This document shows, one piece after another, positions 36,212 through 45,965 of a stretch of 64,000 nucleotides of DNA. Positions within the stretch are counted from its first letter, which is position 1. Each line of letters begins with the position of its first letter. Below the pieces are notes generated by a model, which ran no database searches, was not told the origin of the DNA, and saw nothing but the letters and a program-made list of their open reading frames with translations. The translations under genes were made by a program, and so were the position numbers. The stretch is from Planctomycetota bacterium. Its GTDB lineage: Bacteria; Planctomycetota; PLA2; JAEUHO01. The stretch covers positions 62,001-126,000 of the forward strand of contig JACKGW010000009.1 in the NCBI GenBank assembly GCA_020631815.1, read 5' to 3'.

Positions 36212-37864
36212 ATGTCCCACGCCTTGTTCGTGGGTCGCGCCGTCGCCGGTCTCGCGACGTCCACGCGCCCCGTCTCCTTCGTGCGTCCCCTCTCCTGCGC
36301 GTCGTTGCTCGCGCTCGCGCTTCTCGCGCTCTCCGCCTGCGGGGGCGGCGGCGCCGCGCCCAAGCCCTTCGCCGTTCTCCCGCCCAGTGGCGGCAATGGG
36401 GGCGGCACGCCCGGCACACCCCTGCCTCCCCCCCAGGCGCAGTCGCCGACCTGGACGCTCGACGCGATCACGCACTCGCGCACACCGCTCTATGGCGCGT
36501 TCCCCAGCGACCTCGTGCGCTACGGCAACACCCTGTTCACCGTGGACGCGGACCAGGTCGAAGCGGCCGGCGCGTGGATCGTGCCGTTCGACATCGACGG
36601 TGACGCGCCGGTCGCCTCCACCACGTACGTGCCCGTGCACATCGGTATCGACGACCTCGTGGACGGGCTCGGGCAGACAGCCAACCCGGTCCAGCCGATC
36701 GGCTTCGGCTTCTACCTCAACGAGATGGAGGTCGTGGGCGACCGACTTGGCTTCATCTTGGCCAATGCGGGCGGCTCGGACAGTGCGCCGCCGCTCTCCA
36801 ACCTCCTGGTCTTCGACCCGCGTACCGGCCAAGTGCTGCAGACCTTGAATCTCGTGCGCGGCTACGCGACCGCGGACACGATCCTCGACTCGTCGGGCGC
36901 CGTGGTCCCCGGCAACGCGTTCCAGCAGAGTGGCGCGGAAGCGTTGGCCTACGTCCCGACCAGCCCCACCACCGGCAAGCTCTACGTCGGCATGGCCAAC
37001 CTGATCGTGGGCTATCCCTCGTTCGGCGCGATCAAGTACCCCGGTACGGTCCAGGTGTTCGACGTGGACCGCACCAGCGACCCCATCGTCACGCTCACCG
37101 ACGACCCCGTGGGCCTCGCCACGCACACGCTGCGCACGGGTGCGTACAACCCCGTGTCGCTCGACGTCATTGCGGACACGCTCGGCATCGGCGGGCCGCG
37201 CCTGCTCGTCACGCTGGGCGGTACCACGGCGTACGACGCCAGCTTCAACCTCGTGCCCGTGACACCCGCGGCCGTCGAAGTGCGCGATGGCGCCAGCGGC
37301 ACCTTCCTCGGCTCGTTCGAGCTGGGCCTCACGGGCCTCGTCAATCGCCCCGCCATCGGGCGCGATGGCGCGGGCCACCACGTCGGCTACTTCCCCAGCG
37401 GCGTGACGGGCGAGGTGTACGCGCTCTGGCTCGACGGGCTCTTCAGCGTGACGCCCGACCCCACGCGGCTCGCCGTGCTGCGCGGTCCGATGAACGGCAT
37501 CTCGGTCGCGGGCCCCAGTGGCTCGCCCGGCGGCAACCTGGCGGGCATCGCGCTGGCGCCCGACGGCGACGTGTTGGTGGTGTCCGGCTTCGGCGACTTC
37601 TTCACGAACCGCCCGGGCCGCCTCGTTCTCGCGAGCTTGCCGTACGACGTCGTCGCGGACAGCCGCGTGGGCACGGACTTCACGCCGGGCCTCTCCGAGT
37701 TCGCCACCGTGGCCGGACGCACGCTGGGCGCCGTGGTGTTGGATCCGAACCCCGGCACGCGCCCCGATGTGTACGTGAACGTCTCGGGCACGCTGGACGA
37801 TCTTGGCCTCGGCGCGTCCGGCGCCTCGGTCGGGAGCCTGGCGACGCACGGCTTGATCGACTGA
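36212..37864 (+). CDS. Riboswitch-controlled propeller-like lipoprotein (candidate cobalamin-binding)
   Basis: This 550-aa protein has a lipobox LSAC (Cys43) followed by a Gly-rich linker and a Pro/Gln-rich stretch. The body contains repeated blade-like strands: YGNTLFTVDADQVEAAGAWIV, VVGDRLGFILANAG, SNLLVFDPRTGQVLQTLNL, GKLYVGMANLIV, PRLLVTLGGT, AAVEVRDGASGTFLGSFELG and GIALAPDGDVLVVSGFG, consistent with a six- or seven-blade propeller. The ATG is preceded by CAGGAGCTTCC. A B12 riboswitch controls it. Bacteroides BtuG is a cobalamin-binding propeller lipoprotein under such a switch, so a cobalamin-capture role is a reasonable inference; sequence homology to BtuG is unproven. Confidence 0.82.
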   Translation: MSHALFVGRAVAGLATSTRPVSFVRPLSCASLLALALLALSACGGGGAAPKPFAVLPPSGGNGGGTPGTPLPPPQAQSPTWTLDAITHSRTPLYGAFPSDLVRYGNTLFTVDADQVEAAGAWIVPFDIDGDAPVASTTYVPVHIGIDDLVDGLGQTANPVQPIGFGFYLNEMEVVGDRLGFILANAGGSDSAPPLSNLLVFDPRTGQVLQTLNLVRGYATADTILDSSGAVVPGNAFQQSGAEALAYVPTSPTTGKLYVGMANLIVGYPSFGAIKYPGTVQVFDVDRTSDPIVTLTDDPVGLATHTLRTGAYNPVSLDVIADTLGIGGPRLLVTLGGTTAYDASFNLVPVTPAAVEVRDGASGTFLGSFELGLTGLVNRPAIGRDGAGHHVGYFPSGVTGEVYALWLDGLFSVTPDPTRLAVLRGPMNGISVAGPSGSPGGNLAGIALAPDGDVLVVSGFGDFFTNRPGRLVLASLPYDVVADSRVGTDFTPGLSEFATVAGRTLGAVVLDPNPGTRPDVYVNVSGTLDDLGLGASGASVGSLATHGLID

Positions 37865-37893
37865 AGCCTCCCCGCGGTCGGTAGACTCCGGCC

Positions 37894-39429
37894 ATGCGGC
37901 GCGCTTTCCTGGCCCTGCTCGTCCTGCTCGCGGGCTCGCTGGCTGTCGCCTCCGCCGAGGAGGCGCACACGCCCGGCGAGACGCGCGGGCCCTTCCACCG
38001 TCTGTGGATGGTGGACTTGGAGGGCCCCATCGACGCCATGCAGCGGGCCTACCTGCTCAGGCGCTTCGAGGCGGCCAAGAAGGCCGACATCGACTGCCTC
38101 ATCCTGCGCGTCGAGTCGCCCGGCGGCATCATCGTCGAGGCCAAGGAGATCGGCGACGCGCTGCTCGACATGCCCGAGTCGATCCACACGATCGCGTGGG
38201 TGCCCAAGGAGGCCTCCAGCGCGGCCGCGTGGATCAGCTTGGCCTGCGACGAGATCGTGCTCACGCCCTACGCCACGATCGGCGATTGCCAGCCGATCCT
38301 CATGGACGCGGGCGGCGCGCCGGTCCCGGTGGGCGAGAAGATCGAGACCGTGCTGCGTGCCTGGTTCCGCGCCTACGCCGATCGCAAGCACCACCCCGTG
38401 CTGCTCTCGCAGGCCATGGTCAGTGAGCACCTCGAGGTGCTCGAGGTGCGCGAGCGCGGCGGCACGCGCCGCTTCTTCGTCGAGGCGGCGGCGATGGACG
38501 GGGACGACCCCGAGCGCATCGTGGTGCCCGAGGTGGGCCTGCGCGCCCAGGACGTCGTCCAGGTCGGCGCCCCCGTGGTGGCCAAGGGGCAGCTGCTCAC
38601 GCTGACCGGGCGTGAGGCGTTCGACGTCGGCTTCATTGACCGACGCATCGGCGCGGAGGGGCTGCCCGCCGATGAGGACGCGTTCCTTGCCGCCGTCGAG
38701 GCCCCGGGCGCCACGCTCGAGCGCATCTCCATGTCTCCGGGCGAGCGCGCGGGCCGTTGGCTGCTGGGCCTCACGGGCGTGCTCGCCGCCATCATCGGCA
38801 TCGGGGCCATGTTGTTCCTCTGGCAGGGCAGCACGCTCGCGGGCCTCATCGGCGCGTCCGCCCTCGTGTTGCTGCTGCTCATCACGGGCACCGTGGAGCA
38901 CCTGCACGGCCTGCCACTGTTCTTGCTGGCGCTGGGGCTCGTCCTGCTGGCCGTGGAAGTGTTCGTCATTCCCGGCTTCGGCATCGCGGGCGTGCTGGGC
39001 ATCGCCAGCCTCGCGTTCGGAGCGCTGCTGCTCACCACCGGTGCGTCGCTTCCCGACAAGGACATGACCCTCACCCAAGAGGCGGTCGTGCGCTTCGGGC
39101 TCCAGTTCGTGGTCACCATGCTCGCGTGCATGGCGATCCTGCTGGTCGCAGCGCGGACCATGCCGGGAAGGCTGGGCGGCCGGCGCCGCGGCCCCGGCGC
39201 GCTCCCCGAGGGCGGCCTCGAGCGCGCCGAGATCGTCGCCCCCGCGCACGCGGGGGACCGCGGCGTCGCGCTCACGGTCCTCCGACCCTCGGGACGCGCG
39301 CGCCTCGGCGGCGCCATCGTGGACGTCATGACCGAAGGCGGCTACGTCGAAGCGAATCGCCCCATCGTCGTCCTGCGCACCGAAGGCCACGTCGTCGTGG
39401 TGCGCGAGGACGAGGAGGCCTCCGCGTGA
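37894..39429 (+). CDS. NfeD-type membrane serine protease (ClpP-fold, long form)
   Basis: This 511-aa protein has a signal peptide ([22 protein letters not shown]), then a ClpP/crotonase-like protease domain with [20 protein letters not shown] and the Ser-bearing helix [16 protein letters not shown] (Ser near 108-109). Four hydrophobic helices in the second half precede a C-terminal OB-fold NfeDC domain ([20 protein letters not shown] and VVREDEE). Long NfeD proteins are paired with flotillin-like proteins, which fits here. Its stop codon overlaps the next start (GTGA). Confidence 0.92.
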   Translation: MRRAFLALLVLLAGSLAVASAEEAHTPGETRGPFHRLWMVDLEGPIDAMQRAYLLRRFEAAKKADIDCLILRVESPGGIIVEAKEIGDALLDMPESIHTIAWVPKEASSAAAWISLACDEIVLTPYATIGDCQPILMDAGGAPVPVGEKIETVLRAWFRAYADRKHHPVLLSQAMVSEHLEVLEVRERGGTRRFFVEAAAMDGDDPERIVVPEVGLRAQDVVQVGAPVVAKGQLLTLTGREAFDVGFIDRRIGAEGLPADEDAFLAAVEAPGATLERISMSPGERAGRWLLGLTGVLAAIIGIGAMLFLWQGSTLAGLIGASALVLLLLITGTVEHLHGLPLFLLALGLVLLAVEVFVIPGFGIAGVLGIASLAFGALLLTTGASLPDKDMTLTQEAVVRFGLQFVVTMLACMAILLVAARTMPGRLGGRRRGPGALPEGGLERAEIVAPAHAGDRGVALTVLRPSGRARLGGAIVDVMTEGGYVEANRPIVVLRTEGHVVVVREDEEASA

Positions 39430-39947
39430 TCCTCGCGATCCTGCTGCTGCTCGTCGGCCTCGCGTTCATCGTGGCCGAGGTCTTCTTCCCCTCGATGGGG
39501 TTGCTGGGCCTCGCCGCGGGCGCCGCCATCCTGTTCGGCCTCGTCGTAGGCTTCGAGGAGGGCGGCCAGGTCGTCGGCTGGATCCTCATCGCCGCCGTGG
39601 CCGTGGCCGTGCCCTTCACGCTGCGCACGGCGTTCCGCGTCCTGCCGCGTCTGGGCTTCGGCCGGCGCATGATCCTTGCCGGCCCGGCCACCGAGCCGGG
39701 CCCCGGCCTCCCCGACCATCGCCCGCTCGTCGGCGCCAAGGGCGTCGCCGAGAGCGACCTCAGGCCGTCGGGCATGGCCCGCTTCGGCGAGACGCGCATC
39801 AGCGTGGTCGCTGCGTCCGGGTACCTGCCTCGATCGAGCGAGCTCGTCGTGCTGGCGGTCGACGGCCCCGAGATCCGCGTGGACCTGGCCCCGACAGCGT
39901 CGGTGCCTTCCACGAACGACAACCCCGAACCGGAGACCCGCTCATGA
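39426..39947 (+). CDS. NfeD-like short protein
   Basis: This 173-aa protein starts with GTG (39426) overlapping the preceding stop. Three hydrophobic segments ([56 protein letters not shown]) are followed by an OB-fold NfeD tail with [21 protein letters not shown] and [11 protein letters not shown]. It lacks the protease domain. It is the second nfeD-type gene of the operon and probably scaffolds the flotillin. Its stop overlaps the floA start by four bases. Confidence 0.88.
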   Translation: MILAILLLLVGLAFIVAEVFFPSMGLLGLAAGAAILFGLVVGFEEGGQVVGWILIAAVAVAVPFTLRTAFRVLPRLGFGRRMILAGPATEPGPGLPDHRPLVGAKGVAESDLRPSGMARFGETRISVVAASGYLPRSSELVVLAVDGPEIRVDLAPTASVPSTNDNPEPETRS

Positions 39948-40990
39948 GCCCCGTCCCTGCCCTCCCGCTGGCTGCTGGCGTCGACGTCGGCACGGTGCTG
40001 TTGGTCGTCGGCCTGCTGGTCGTCTTCGTCCTGCTCGTGATCCTCTTGAAGTTCTTCAAGATCTGGATCCAGGCCTACTTCTCCAACGCCAACATCAGCC
40101 TCTTCGACCTCGTCGGCATGTGGCTCCGGCGCGTCAACGCCAGCACGATCGTGCAGAGCAAGATCGCCCTGGTGCAGGCCAACCTGCCCGCCGAGACGAA
40201 GGACCTCGAGGCCCATTACCTCGCAGGCGGCAACGTCGAGAGCGTGGCGCGTGCGCTGATCGCCGCCGACCGCGCGCGCATCCCCATGGACTTCAAGACG
40301 GCCGCCGGCATCGATCTGGCCGGCCGCGACGTGCTGGACGCCATCCAGACGTCGGTCAACCCGAAGGTCATCGACTGCCCCGACCCGCGCAAGGACAAGC
40401 GCGAGGTGGCCGCCGTGGCCAAGGACGGCATCCAGGTGCTCGCCCGCGCCCGCGTGACGGTGCGCACCAACCTGAGCCAGCTCGTCGGTGGCGCCACGGA
40501 AGAGACCATCATCGCCCGCGTCGGCGAGGGCATCGTCAGCACGATCGGCTCCGCCGCCTCGCACAAGTCGGTGCTCGAGAACCCCGACATGATCAGCAAG
40601 ACGGTGCTCGCCAAGGGCCTCGATGCCGGCACTGCGTTCACGATCCTCTCGATCGACATCGCGGACGTCGACATCGGCCAGAACATCGGTGCGCGCCTGC
40701 AGGCCGACCAGGCCGAAGCCGACAAGCGCGTCGCCCAGGCCAAGGCCGAAGAGCGCCGCGCGCTGGCCGTGGCCCACGAACAGGAGAACCGCGCGCTCGT
40801 CGTGGAGAACGAAGCCAAGGTGCGGTTGGCCGAGGCCGAGATCCCCATGGCCGTGGCCGAGGCGCTGCGCGCGGGGCGCATGGGCGTCATGGACTGGTAC
40901 CGCCTGCGCAACGTCGAAGCCGACACCAAGATGCGCGACAGCTTGGGCGGGCCCGACGCGGGTCGCCCGGGCGACGGCAGCGAGGGCTGA
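39944..40990 (+). CDS. floA: Flotillin-like protein FloA
   Basis: This 348-aa protein has an N-terminal membrane segment ([21 protein letters not shown]) and then the FloA/YqfA pattern: [83 protein letters not shown] long Ala/Glu-rich helix ([23 protein letters not shown]) follows. FloA organises functional membrane microdomains in bacteria. It is coupled to two NfeD genes upstream by four-base overlaps and to a small gene three bases downstream. Confidence 0.93.
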   Translation: MSPVPALPLAAGVDVGTVLLVVGLLVVFVLLVILLKFFKIWIQAYFSNANISLFDLVGMWLRRVNASTIVQSKIALVQANLPAETKDLEAHYLAGGNVESVARALIAADRARIPMDFKTAAGIDLAGRDVLDAIQTSVNPKVIDCPDPRKDKREVAAVAKDGIQVLARARVTVRTNLSQLVGGATEETIIARVGEGIVSTIGSAASHKSVLENPDMISKTVLAKGLDAGTAFTILSIDIADVDIGQNIGARLQADQAEADKRVAQAKAEERRALAVAHEQENRALVVENEAKVRLAEAEIPMAVAEALRAGRMGVMDWYRLRNVEADTKMRDSLGGPDAGRPGDGSEG

Positions 40991-40993
40991 TCC

Positions 40994-41446
40994 GTGAAGG
41001 GTGTCAGCGGCGAGCTGATCGTCTTCCTCCTCACGTTCGTCGTGTGGGTGGTCGGCCAGATCGTCGAGCGCAAGCGCAAGCAACAGCAAGAGGCCGAGCG
41101 GCACCCCGATGCGCAGCATGGCCCGCGACGGGGTCGGCAGCGCGAGCCGTGGCTGCCGCCGGCGGACGATCGCGTGATCGTGGACACGTTCGGCGCAGAC
41201 GAGACGCCTGCCGAGTCCGTCCCCGAGATGACGGTGGCCTCCTGGGCCCCGGCGTCCGTCGGAACCGACACGGGCATGGGCCGGGTGCGGGCCTCGGAGG
41301 CCGAGGTGCGGAGCGCGGCGGCACGCCATCGCTTGCAGCTCGCCGGCGCCCCCGGCGAGGGCCGCGAGGCGCTGCGCCGCGCCGTGGTGCTGTCCGAGGT
41401 GCTCGGCCCGCCCCGCGCCCTGAGGGCCTGGCAGCCACCGCAGTAG
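40994..41446 (+). CDS. Small membrane-anchored protein of the floA operon
   Basis: This 150-aa protein starts at GTG 40994, only three bases after the floA stop. A single N-terminal hydrophobic segment (LIVFLLTFVVWVVGQIV) is followed by a basic KRKQQQEAERHPD stretch and a disordered Pro/Ala/Glu-rich tail ending in VVLSEVLGPPRALRAWQ. The last segment (RHRLQLAGAPGEGREALRRAVVLSEVLG) resembles short motifs found C-terminally in other planctomycete-type proteins linked to floA. Unknown function. Confidence 0.75.
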   Translation: MKGVSGELIVFLLTFVVWVVGQIVERKRKQQQEAERHPDAQHGPRRGRQREPWLPPADDRVIVDTFGADETPAESVPEMTVASWAPASVGTDTGMGRVRASEAEVRSAAARHRLQLAGAPGEGREALRRAVVLSEVLGPPRALRAWQPPQ

Positions 41447-41494
41447 CGCGCGGGTACCTGCCCGTGGTCTGCCCTCCAGCGGAGGACGCACTCC

Positions 41495-41632
41495 GGTGTC
41501 AGACCCCGTGTCAGTGTCGCTTCGCTCCCAGACACGGGTTCGGACACCTTCGCGCGCGGGCGGCCCAAGCGCGGGGTCCGATCCCGTGATGCGGCGCTGC
41601 GCAGCAGCACCGCGGGCACGGGGTCTGACCCC
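41495..41632. repeat. Two palindromic units of the GTGTCxGACCCC family
   Basis: Unit one, 41495-41548, starts GGTGTCAGACCCCGTG and ends GGACACC, with a GCTTCGCTCCCAGACACGG inner arm. Unit two, 41573-41632, reads GGGGTCCGATCCCGTG at the left and CACGGGGTCTGACCCC at the right. Both resemble the terminal arms of family A. They lie between the convergent floA operon and the lolD-like gene. Confidence 0.7.
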
Positions 41633-41653
41633 AAGCGGACAGCACGCCGCGGC

Positions 41654-42412
41654 TCAGTCGCGCTGGATCTCCTCGACGAGGTCGAGCTCGCCGTCGTCGC
41701 GGGCGCGGCCGTCGACGATGTGGACGAAGCGATCGGCCTGGCGGGCCATGCGGGCGTCGTGTGTGACGACGACCATCGTCTGGCCGGTCTCCTTGTTGAG
41801 CTGCCAGAGCAGGTCGCGGATCTCGTCGGCCGTCTTGCCGTCGAGGTTGCCCGTGGGCTCGTCACAGAACAGGAAGCGCGGCTCGTTCTGCAGCGCGCGC
41901 GCGATGGCGACCCGCTGACGCTCACCGCCGGAGAGGTGACGCGGCCGGTGTCCCATGCGGTCCTTCAGGCCCACCTGCTCGAGCAGGACGTGGGCCCGCT
42001 CGGTGACGGCCTTCTTGTGCTGCGGCCACGCCAGCCGTCCGTAGCGGATCATGGACGGCATGAGCACGTTCTCGAGCGCCGTGAGCTCGGGAAGCAAGTG
42101 GTAGAACTGGAAGACGAAGCCCATGACTTCGTTGCGCAGCCGCGCGCGCTCACGCTGCGGCACGCTGGCGCGGTCGCGCCCCTCGAAGTGGATCGAGCCG
42201 CTGTCAGCCGGGTCGAGCCAGCCCAGCACATGGAGCAGCGTGCTCTTGCCGCAGCCGCTCTTGCCGAGGATGGCGAGGATCTCGCCCTCGCACACGTCGA
42301 GGTCGACGCCACGAAGCACCTCGAGCTTGGTGCTGCCCAGCTTGTAGGCCTTGGTGACGCCGCGCGCCTGCAGGAGCACGCGACCGGGGGCTTGGGTCGT
42401 GGCATCACTCAT
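41654..42412 (-). CDS. lolD: LolD-type ABC transporter ATP-binding protein
   Basis: This 252-aa ATPase has Walker A GKSGCGKST near residue 50, the Q loop VFQFYHLLPELTALENV typical of the LolD/MacB group, signature LSGGERQRVAIARAL, Walker B FLFCDEPTGNLD and the switch His in VVVTHD. It should power lipoprotein extraction from the inner membrane with the permease encoded upstream. The ATG (42412) overlaps the permease stop by eight bases. The many lipobox proteins in this window fit a need for sorting. Confidence 0.9.
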   Translation of the reverse strand: MSDATTQAPGRVLLQARGVTKAYKLGSTKLEVLRGVDLDVCEGEILAILGKSGCGKSTLLHVLGWLDPADSGSIHFEGRDRASVPQRERARLRNEVMGFVFQFYHLLPELTALENVLMPSMIRYGRLAWPQHKKAVTERAHVLLEQVGLKDRMGHRPRHLSGGERQRVAIARALQNEPRFLFCDEPTGNLDGKTADEIRDLLWQLNKETGQTMVVVTHDARMARQADRFVHIVDGRARDDGELDLVEEIQRD

Positions 42413-43856
42413 AGCGAAGCGCCTTCACGGGGTCGAGGCGGGCCGCACGCAGCGCGGGCAGCAGGCCGGCCAGGAAGCTGATCAGCACGCTGCCGCCCAT
42501 GATCGCGAGCACGGTCCCCCACTGCCACACGGTCGGGATGAAGCGAAACGAGTAGATGTTGGCGGGGAACAGGTCCACGCCGGTCGTCTTGGCGACGAAG
42601 GCACGCACGCCGTCCACGTTCTGCACGAACCACCAGCCCAGCCCCAGGCCGAGCAGCGACCCGATGATCCCGATCAACAAGCCGTTGGTCAGGAACACCC
42701 GCAGGATGCCGGCCCGCGGTGCGCCGAGCGCGCCCAGGATGCCGATGTCCTTCGTCTTCTCGACGACGGTGAGCGTCAACGTGGCCAGGATGATGAAGCC
42801 GCCCAGCAGCACGATGAAGGACAGCACCACGACCAGCATGACCTTCTCGGTCTCGACGGCCTGCAGGAAGTCGCGCTTCAAGTCCTCCCAGGTCTGCACG
42901 TCGAGCTCGGGGAACGCCTTGGCCAGCGAGGCCTGGATCTCCGGCGCATCGTGGTAGTCCTTCAGGCGCATGCGCACCTCGAAGTACTCCTGCTCGAGGT
43001 GGGTCACCTTCCTGAGCTTCTCGATGTCGAAGTACATCTGGGTCATCTCGGACGTGGCGTCCTGCCCGTCGTAGATGCCCTTGACCAGCGGGTTGGTGCT
43101 CTGCTGGTCCATCCGCATCTCGCCCGTCGTCGCGTCCTTGGAGAACGTGGCGAGGTAGACGCGGATCTCGTTGATGTACCGACGCGGATCCTGCTTGGGC
43201 GCGAACTGGGCCATGGGGTCGTTCGGGTCGACCTCGACGGGCTCGGGCGGCGGGCCGGGCTCGTACATGGGCTGGCCGTCGGGCCCCATGGGGCCTGAGA
43301 CCACACGGCGGAAGTCCATGGGGCCCCAGAACTTCATGTGCTCGGCCCACGTGCGGCCGACGAGCACCATCGTCTTCTCCTTGTCCGTCCCCCAGACATC
43401 GAAGAAGGGGTTCTCCTGGTCGCCGGCGATCAGGTTCTTCTTGAGATCGCTGACCTTGGCCTCGCGGGCCCAGTCGATGCCGACGGCCTCCATCTGGTGC
43501 AGCGTCAGGCCGTCGACGTTGGCCCACTCCAGACGGTTGCTGCGGTACGGGTAGGCGATCGGCAGGCGGATCTGCGGCGCGACGGCGACGATGCGCGGGT
43601 CATGCGCGAGCAGGCGTCGCTCCAGATCGGCGAAGGCCTCCTGCTTCCAGTCGGGACCCGCATCGGCGGGCCGACGCGGGGTCAGCACGAGGTGCGACAG
43701 CGTGCCGCGCACCGTGGCGCGGACCTGCTCCTGGAACCCGTCGAAGACCGAGGTGACCACGATCAGCACGGCGACGCCGACCATCACGCCGCCGACGGAG
43801 ATCATGTTGACCAAGCGGCTGCGCAGGTAGCGAAGCGCAAGGAAGAGGCGGTACAC
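42405..43856 (-). CDS. LolC/LolE-type ABC transporter permease
   Basis: This 483-aa protein has four transmembrane helices in the LolC/E layout. The first helix opens with LALRYLRSRLVNMISVGGVMVGVAVLIVV, then comes a long periplasmic domain of about 310 residues, and three helices follow near the C-terminus (MLVVVLSFIVLLGGFIILATLTLTV, NGLLIGIIGSLLGLGLGWWFV, VLAIMGGSVLISFLAGLLPAL). It starts with GTG. The periplasmic region contains a Pro/Glu/Met-rich insertion (PMGPDGQPMYEPGPPPEPVEV) not usual in LolC. Only one permease gene is present, so the complex may be a homodimer. Confidence 0.9.
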   Translation of the reverse strand: MYRLFLALRYLRSRLVNMISVGGVMVGVAVLIVVTSVFDGFQEQVRATVRGTLSHLVLTPRRPADAGPDWKQEAFADLERRLLAHDPRIVAVAPQIRLPIAYPYRSNRLEWANVDGLTLHQMEAVGIDWAREAKVSDLKKNLIAGDQENPFFDVWGTDKEKTMVLVGRTWAEHMKFWGPMDFRRVVSGPMGPDGQPMYEPGPPPEPVEVDPNDPMAQFAPKQDPRRYINEIRVYLATFSKDATTGEMRMDQQSTNPLVKGIYDGQDATSEMTQMYFDIEKLRKVTHLEQEYFEVRMRLKDYHDAPEIQASLAKAFPELDVQTWEDLKRDFLQAVETEKVMLVVVLSFIVLLGGFIILATLTLTVVEKTKDIGILGALGAPRAGILRVFLTNGLLIGIIGSLLGLGLGWWFVQNVDGVRAFVAKTTGVDLFPANIYSFRFIPTVWQWGTVLAIMGGSVLISFLAGLLPALRAARLDPVKALRYE

Positions 43857-44028
43857 GAGCCCTCCGCAAACGGACGAAGAGGCCGGTGGGAACAGCTCCT
43901 CCGCTGGTGGAGGTTGCCCCCTGTCCGACCCACGCCCGCGGGCGGCGCCTCCGCGGGTGCTCCCCTTCTACCCCGTCTTGCAGGACGTGCAGCCTAGAAG
44001 CGCGGCCCGTCTCACGGGCGCGTCATGG

Positions 44029-45201
44029 TCAGGGACCGGTTACGCGCTTGAGCCCGCCAATGGCTCGCACGTAGGCCTCGAGCGGCAGCTCGTTGCGGCC
44101 GAGCAGCATGACGCCCAGATCTTCGGCGACGTCGTCGCGCCGGAGCAGGGTCCTGCAGACGTCTTGGCGCATGCGGATGACGGAGCGGGTGTCGCGCACC
44201 TCGCTGGCCGCAGTGGGCAGGCCCGGACAGCCGTTGGGGTCACCATCGCGCGACGGCATGCGGCCGTAGTGCGAGACGATGGCGTCCAGGTCCGGCCGCG
44301 GTGCGATGACGAGGCTGATGAGGCCCAGCCCATCGGAGTAGAGCAGCGTGGCCCGGTGCACCTCGACGGGCGTCTCGGCCTCGTCCAGGTCCGACGCCCG
44401 GTAGTCGGCCCGGATGCGGACGTAGCCCGGGGGCAGCATGGCGGGCTCGTACACCTCGAAGGGCGCGGCCAGCGCGCGGCGGATGTCGTCGGCCGCGTGC
44501 GTGACCAAGGGGCGACCGCAGCAGCCCGGCACGTCGGCCTTGGGCAGGTCGAGCACGTCCGTGGCACCCGGGTGGCGCCGCACGGCGCGCACCACATGCC
44601 CGGCGCGGCTGCGGTCCTCGACCCGCAGCAGCTCCGCGCTGTCGCGATCGAACCAGGCATGGCGGCTGGTGAGGCCACCCCCGTCGTGCACGGGTCGCCA
44701 GACGATCTGCACCGCGTTGTCGGCGCCTTCGAGCGGGGCCATGACGGGTGCACCCTCGGGCGCATAGTTGGCGAAGAACAGCCACGAGGGCGCCTCGAAG
44801 AACAGGCGCGGGATGGCGCTGCGGTGGACCACCTCGATGCGCTGGGGCACCTCGTGGTCGCCGAGCTCGGCGAGGACGATGGCTTCCGTCTCGTCGGGGT
44901 GCGGGGCGAAGCGCCACGTCACCACGCGGTTGGGGTTCTCGACCGTCCACGTGCCGTCCGTCGGGCCGACGTCGAGGAAGTGGCCCAGCGAGGCCGTGTA
45001 CCGCTCGGCACGCGCCGCGATCTCGCGCAGGCGCACGGGCGGCCGGGGCTGGGCGGAGGGCAGCGGCCCCGTCGTGGAGGAGCCGGTGTCCTTGGCGGCC
45101 TGGGCCGGCGGCGCCGGATCCTCGCTGCCACACGCAGCCAACGTCGCCAGGGCCACCAGGCCGGCGGCCAGGATCCGGCCGTAGGCGCGCGACCGCTTCA
45201 C
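44029..45201 (-). CDS. RseB/MucB-like lipoprotein (sigma-factor regulation)
   Basis: This 390-aa protein has a lipobox LAAC (Cys24) and a Pro/Ala/Gln-rich linker. A mature domain follows whose fold pattern resembles the LolA-like N-terminal domain of RseB/MucB: VVTWRFAPHPDETEAIVLAELGDHEVPQRIEVVHR, HAWFDRDSAELLRVEDRS. The second half has YEPAMLPPGYVRIRADYRA and CRTLLRRDDVAEDLGVMLLG. It lies seven bases downstream of an anti-sigma-like gene, supporting an envelope-stress sensory role. No sigma factor is adjacent. Assignment by context and fold pattern. Confidence 0.7.
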   Translation of the reverse strand: MKRSRAYGRILAAGLVALATLAACGSEDPAPPAQAAKDTGSSTTGPLPSAQPRPPVRLREIAARAERYTASLGHFLDVGPTDGTWTVENPNRVVTWRFAPHPDETEAIVLAELGDHEVPQRIEVVHRSAIPRLFFEAPSWLFFANYAPEGAPVMAPLEGADNAVQIVWRPVHDGGGLTSRHAWFDRDSAELLRVEDRSRAGHVVRAVRRHPGATDVLDLPKADVPGCCGRPLVTHAADDIRRALAAPFEVYEPAMLPPGYVRIRADYRASDLDEAETPVEVHRATLLYSDGLGLISLVIAPRPDLDAIVSHYGRMPSRDGDPNGCPGLPTAASEVRDTRSVIRMRQDVCRTLLRRDDVAEDLGVMLLGRNELPLEAYVRAIGGLKRVTGP

Positions 45202-45208
45202 GGGGCCT

Positions 45209-45703
45209 CTAGCGGCCCCAGTCCGCGAGGAGGTCGGCCTCGCCGATGCCGATGCGATCGAAGGTCTCCAGACCGTGCATCAGGCCCATGCTGGTGTCAT
45301 CGAGGATCACGATCGGGGCGTCGCCCGGGGCGAGATTCGAAGCGGCCACCGGTTGCGCAGCTAGTGCCCCCGGAGTCACCGTGTCGAGGCGACCGTGCAC
45401 GCCCGGGCGCAGGCCGAAGCCCACGCCGACGACGACCAAGGCGCAGGCCGCGGCGCCCCAGGCCGCGCGGTGCGCAAAGGAGCGTTCCACGGCCTGGTGC
45501 AAGCGCTCGAGCCAGCCGGCGCGGGCCGGGACGAGGGTGCTGGCGAGCAACCGGGCCCGGACGGCCGGGCGTGCGTCTTCCCGTGGCAGGGACCGCAGCT
45601 GACGGGCCACGACATCTTGGGGCCACGCGGCCTCGCTCTGGGTCTGACCAGCCTCACCACGGCTGTCAGCGGCATCACCGTGGCTGGGATCGAGCCTCGT
45701 CAT
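45209..45703 (-). CDS. Anti-sigma-factor-like membrane protein
   Basis: This 164-aa protein has a soluble N-terminal segment with DVVARQLRSLPREDARPAVRARLLA and one transmembrane helix near residues 75-98 (AAWGAAACALVVVGVGFGL). A short periplasmic tail ends in LETFDRIGIGEADLLADWGR. The layout (cytoplasmic helix pair, one TM, short tail) suits a RsiW/RseA-type anti-sigma factor, though the zinc-binding HxxxCxxC motif is missing. It precedes and is probably co-transcribed with the RseB-like gene. The usual sigma gene is not in front of it. Confidence 0.6.
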   Translation of the reverse strand: MTRLDPSHGDAADSRGEAGQTQSEAAWPQDVVARQLRSLPREDARPAVRARLLASTLVPARAGWLERLHQAVERSFAHRAAWGAAACALVVVGVGFGLRPGVHGRLDTVTPGALAAQPVAASNLAPGDAPIVILDDTSMGLMHGLETFDRIGIGEADLLADWGR

Positions 45704-45965
45704 GTGCTGTCATCCTTGGACCAGGGTCGCCAGGGTGGACGCTAGGTAACCGCCTCGGGTTCCTAGACCAGCGCGGTCTGAGGCCACGGGACCAGGGCGT
45801 CCGCCCCGCGGGCCCGCTCGGCCACCCGCGGCGGCCGGCGGGCCGGGAGCCCCGACCAACCTTGACCAGGGCGGCGCAGAGCCTACCTTCCTGGGCTTCA
45901 CCAGGCGGATCCGGTCCGAGGCGAGATGACGCCTCGCGGAACCCCGCCGGTGTCGGGAGCGGACC

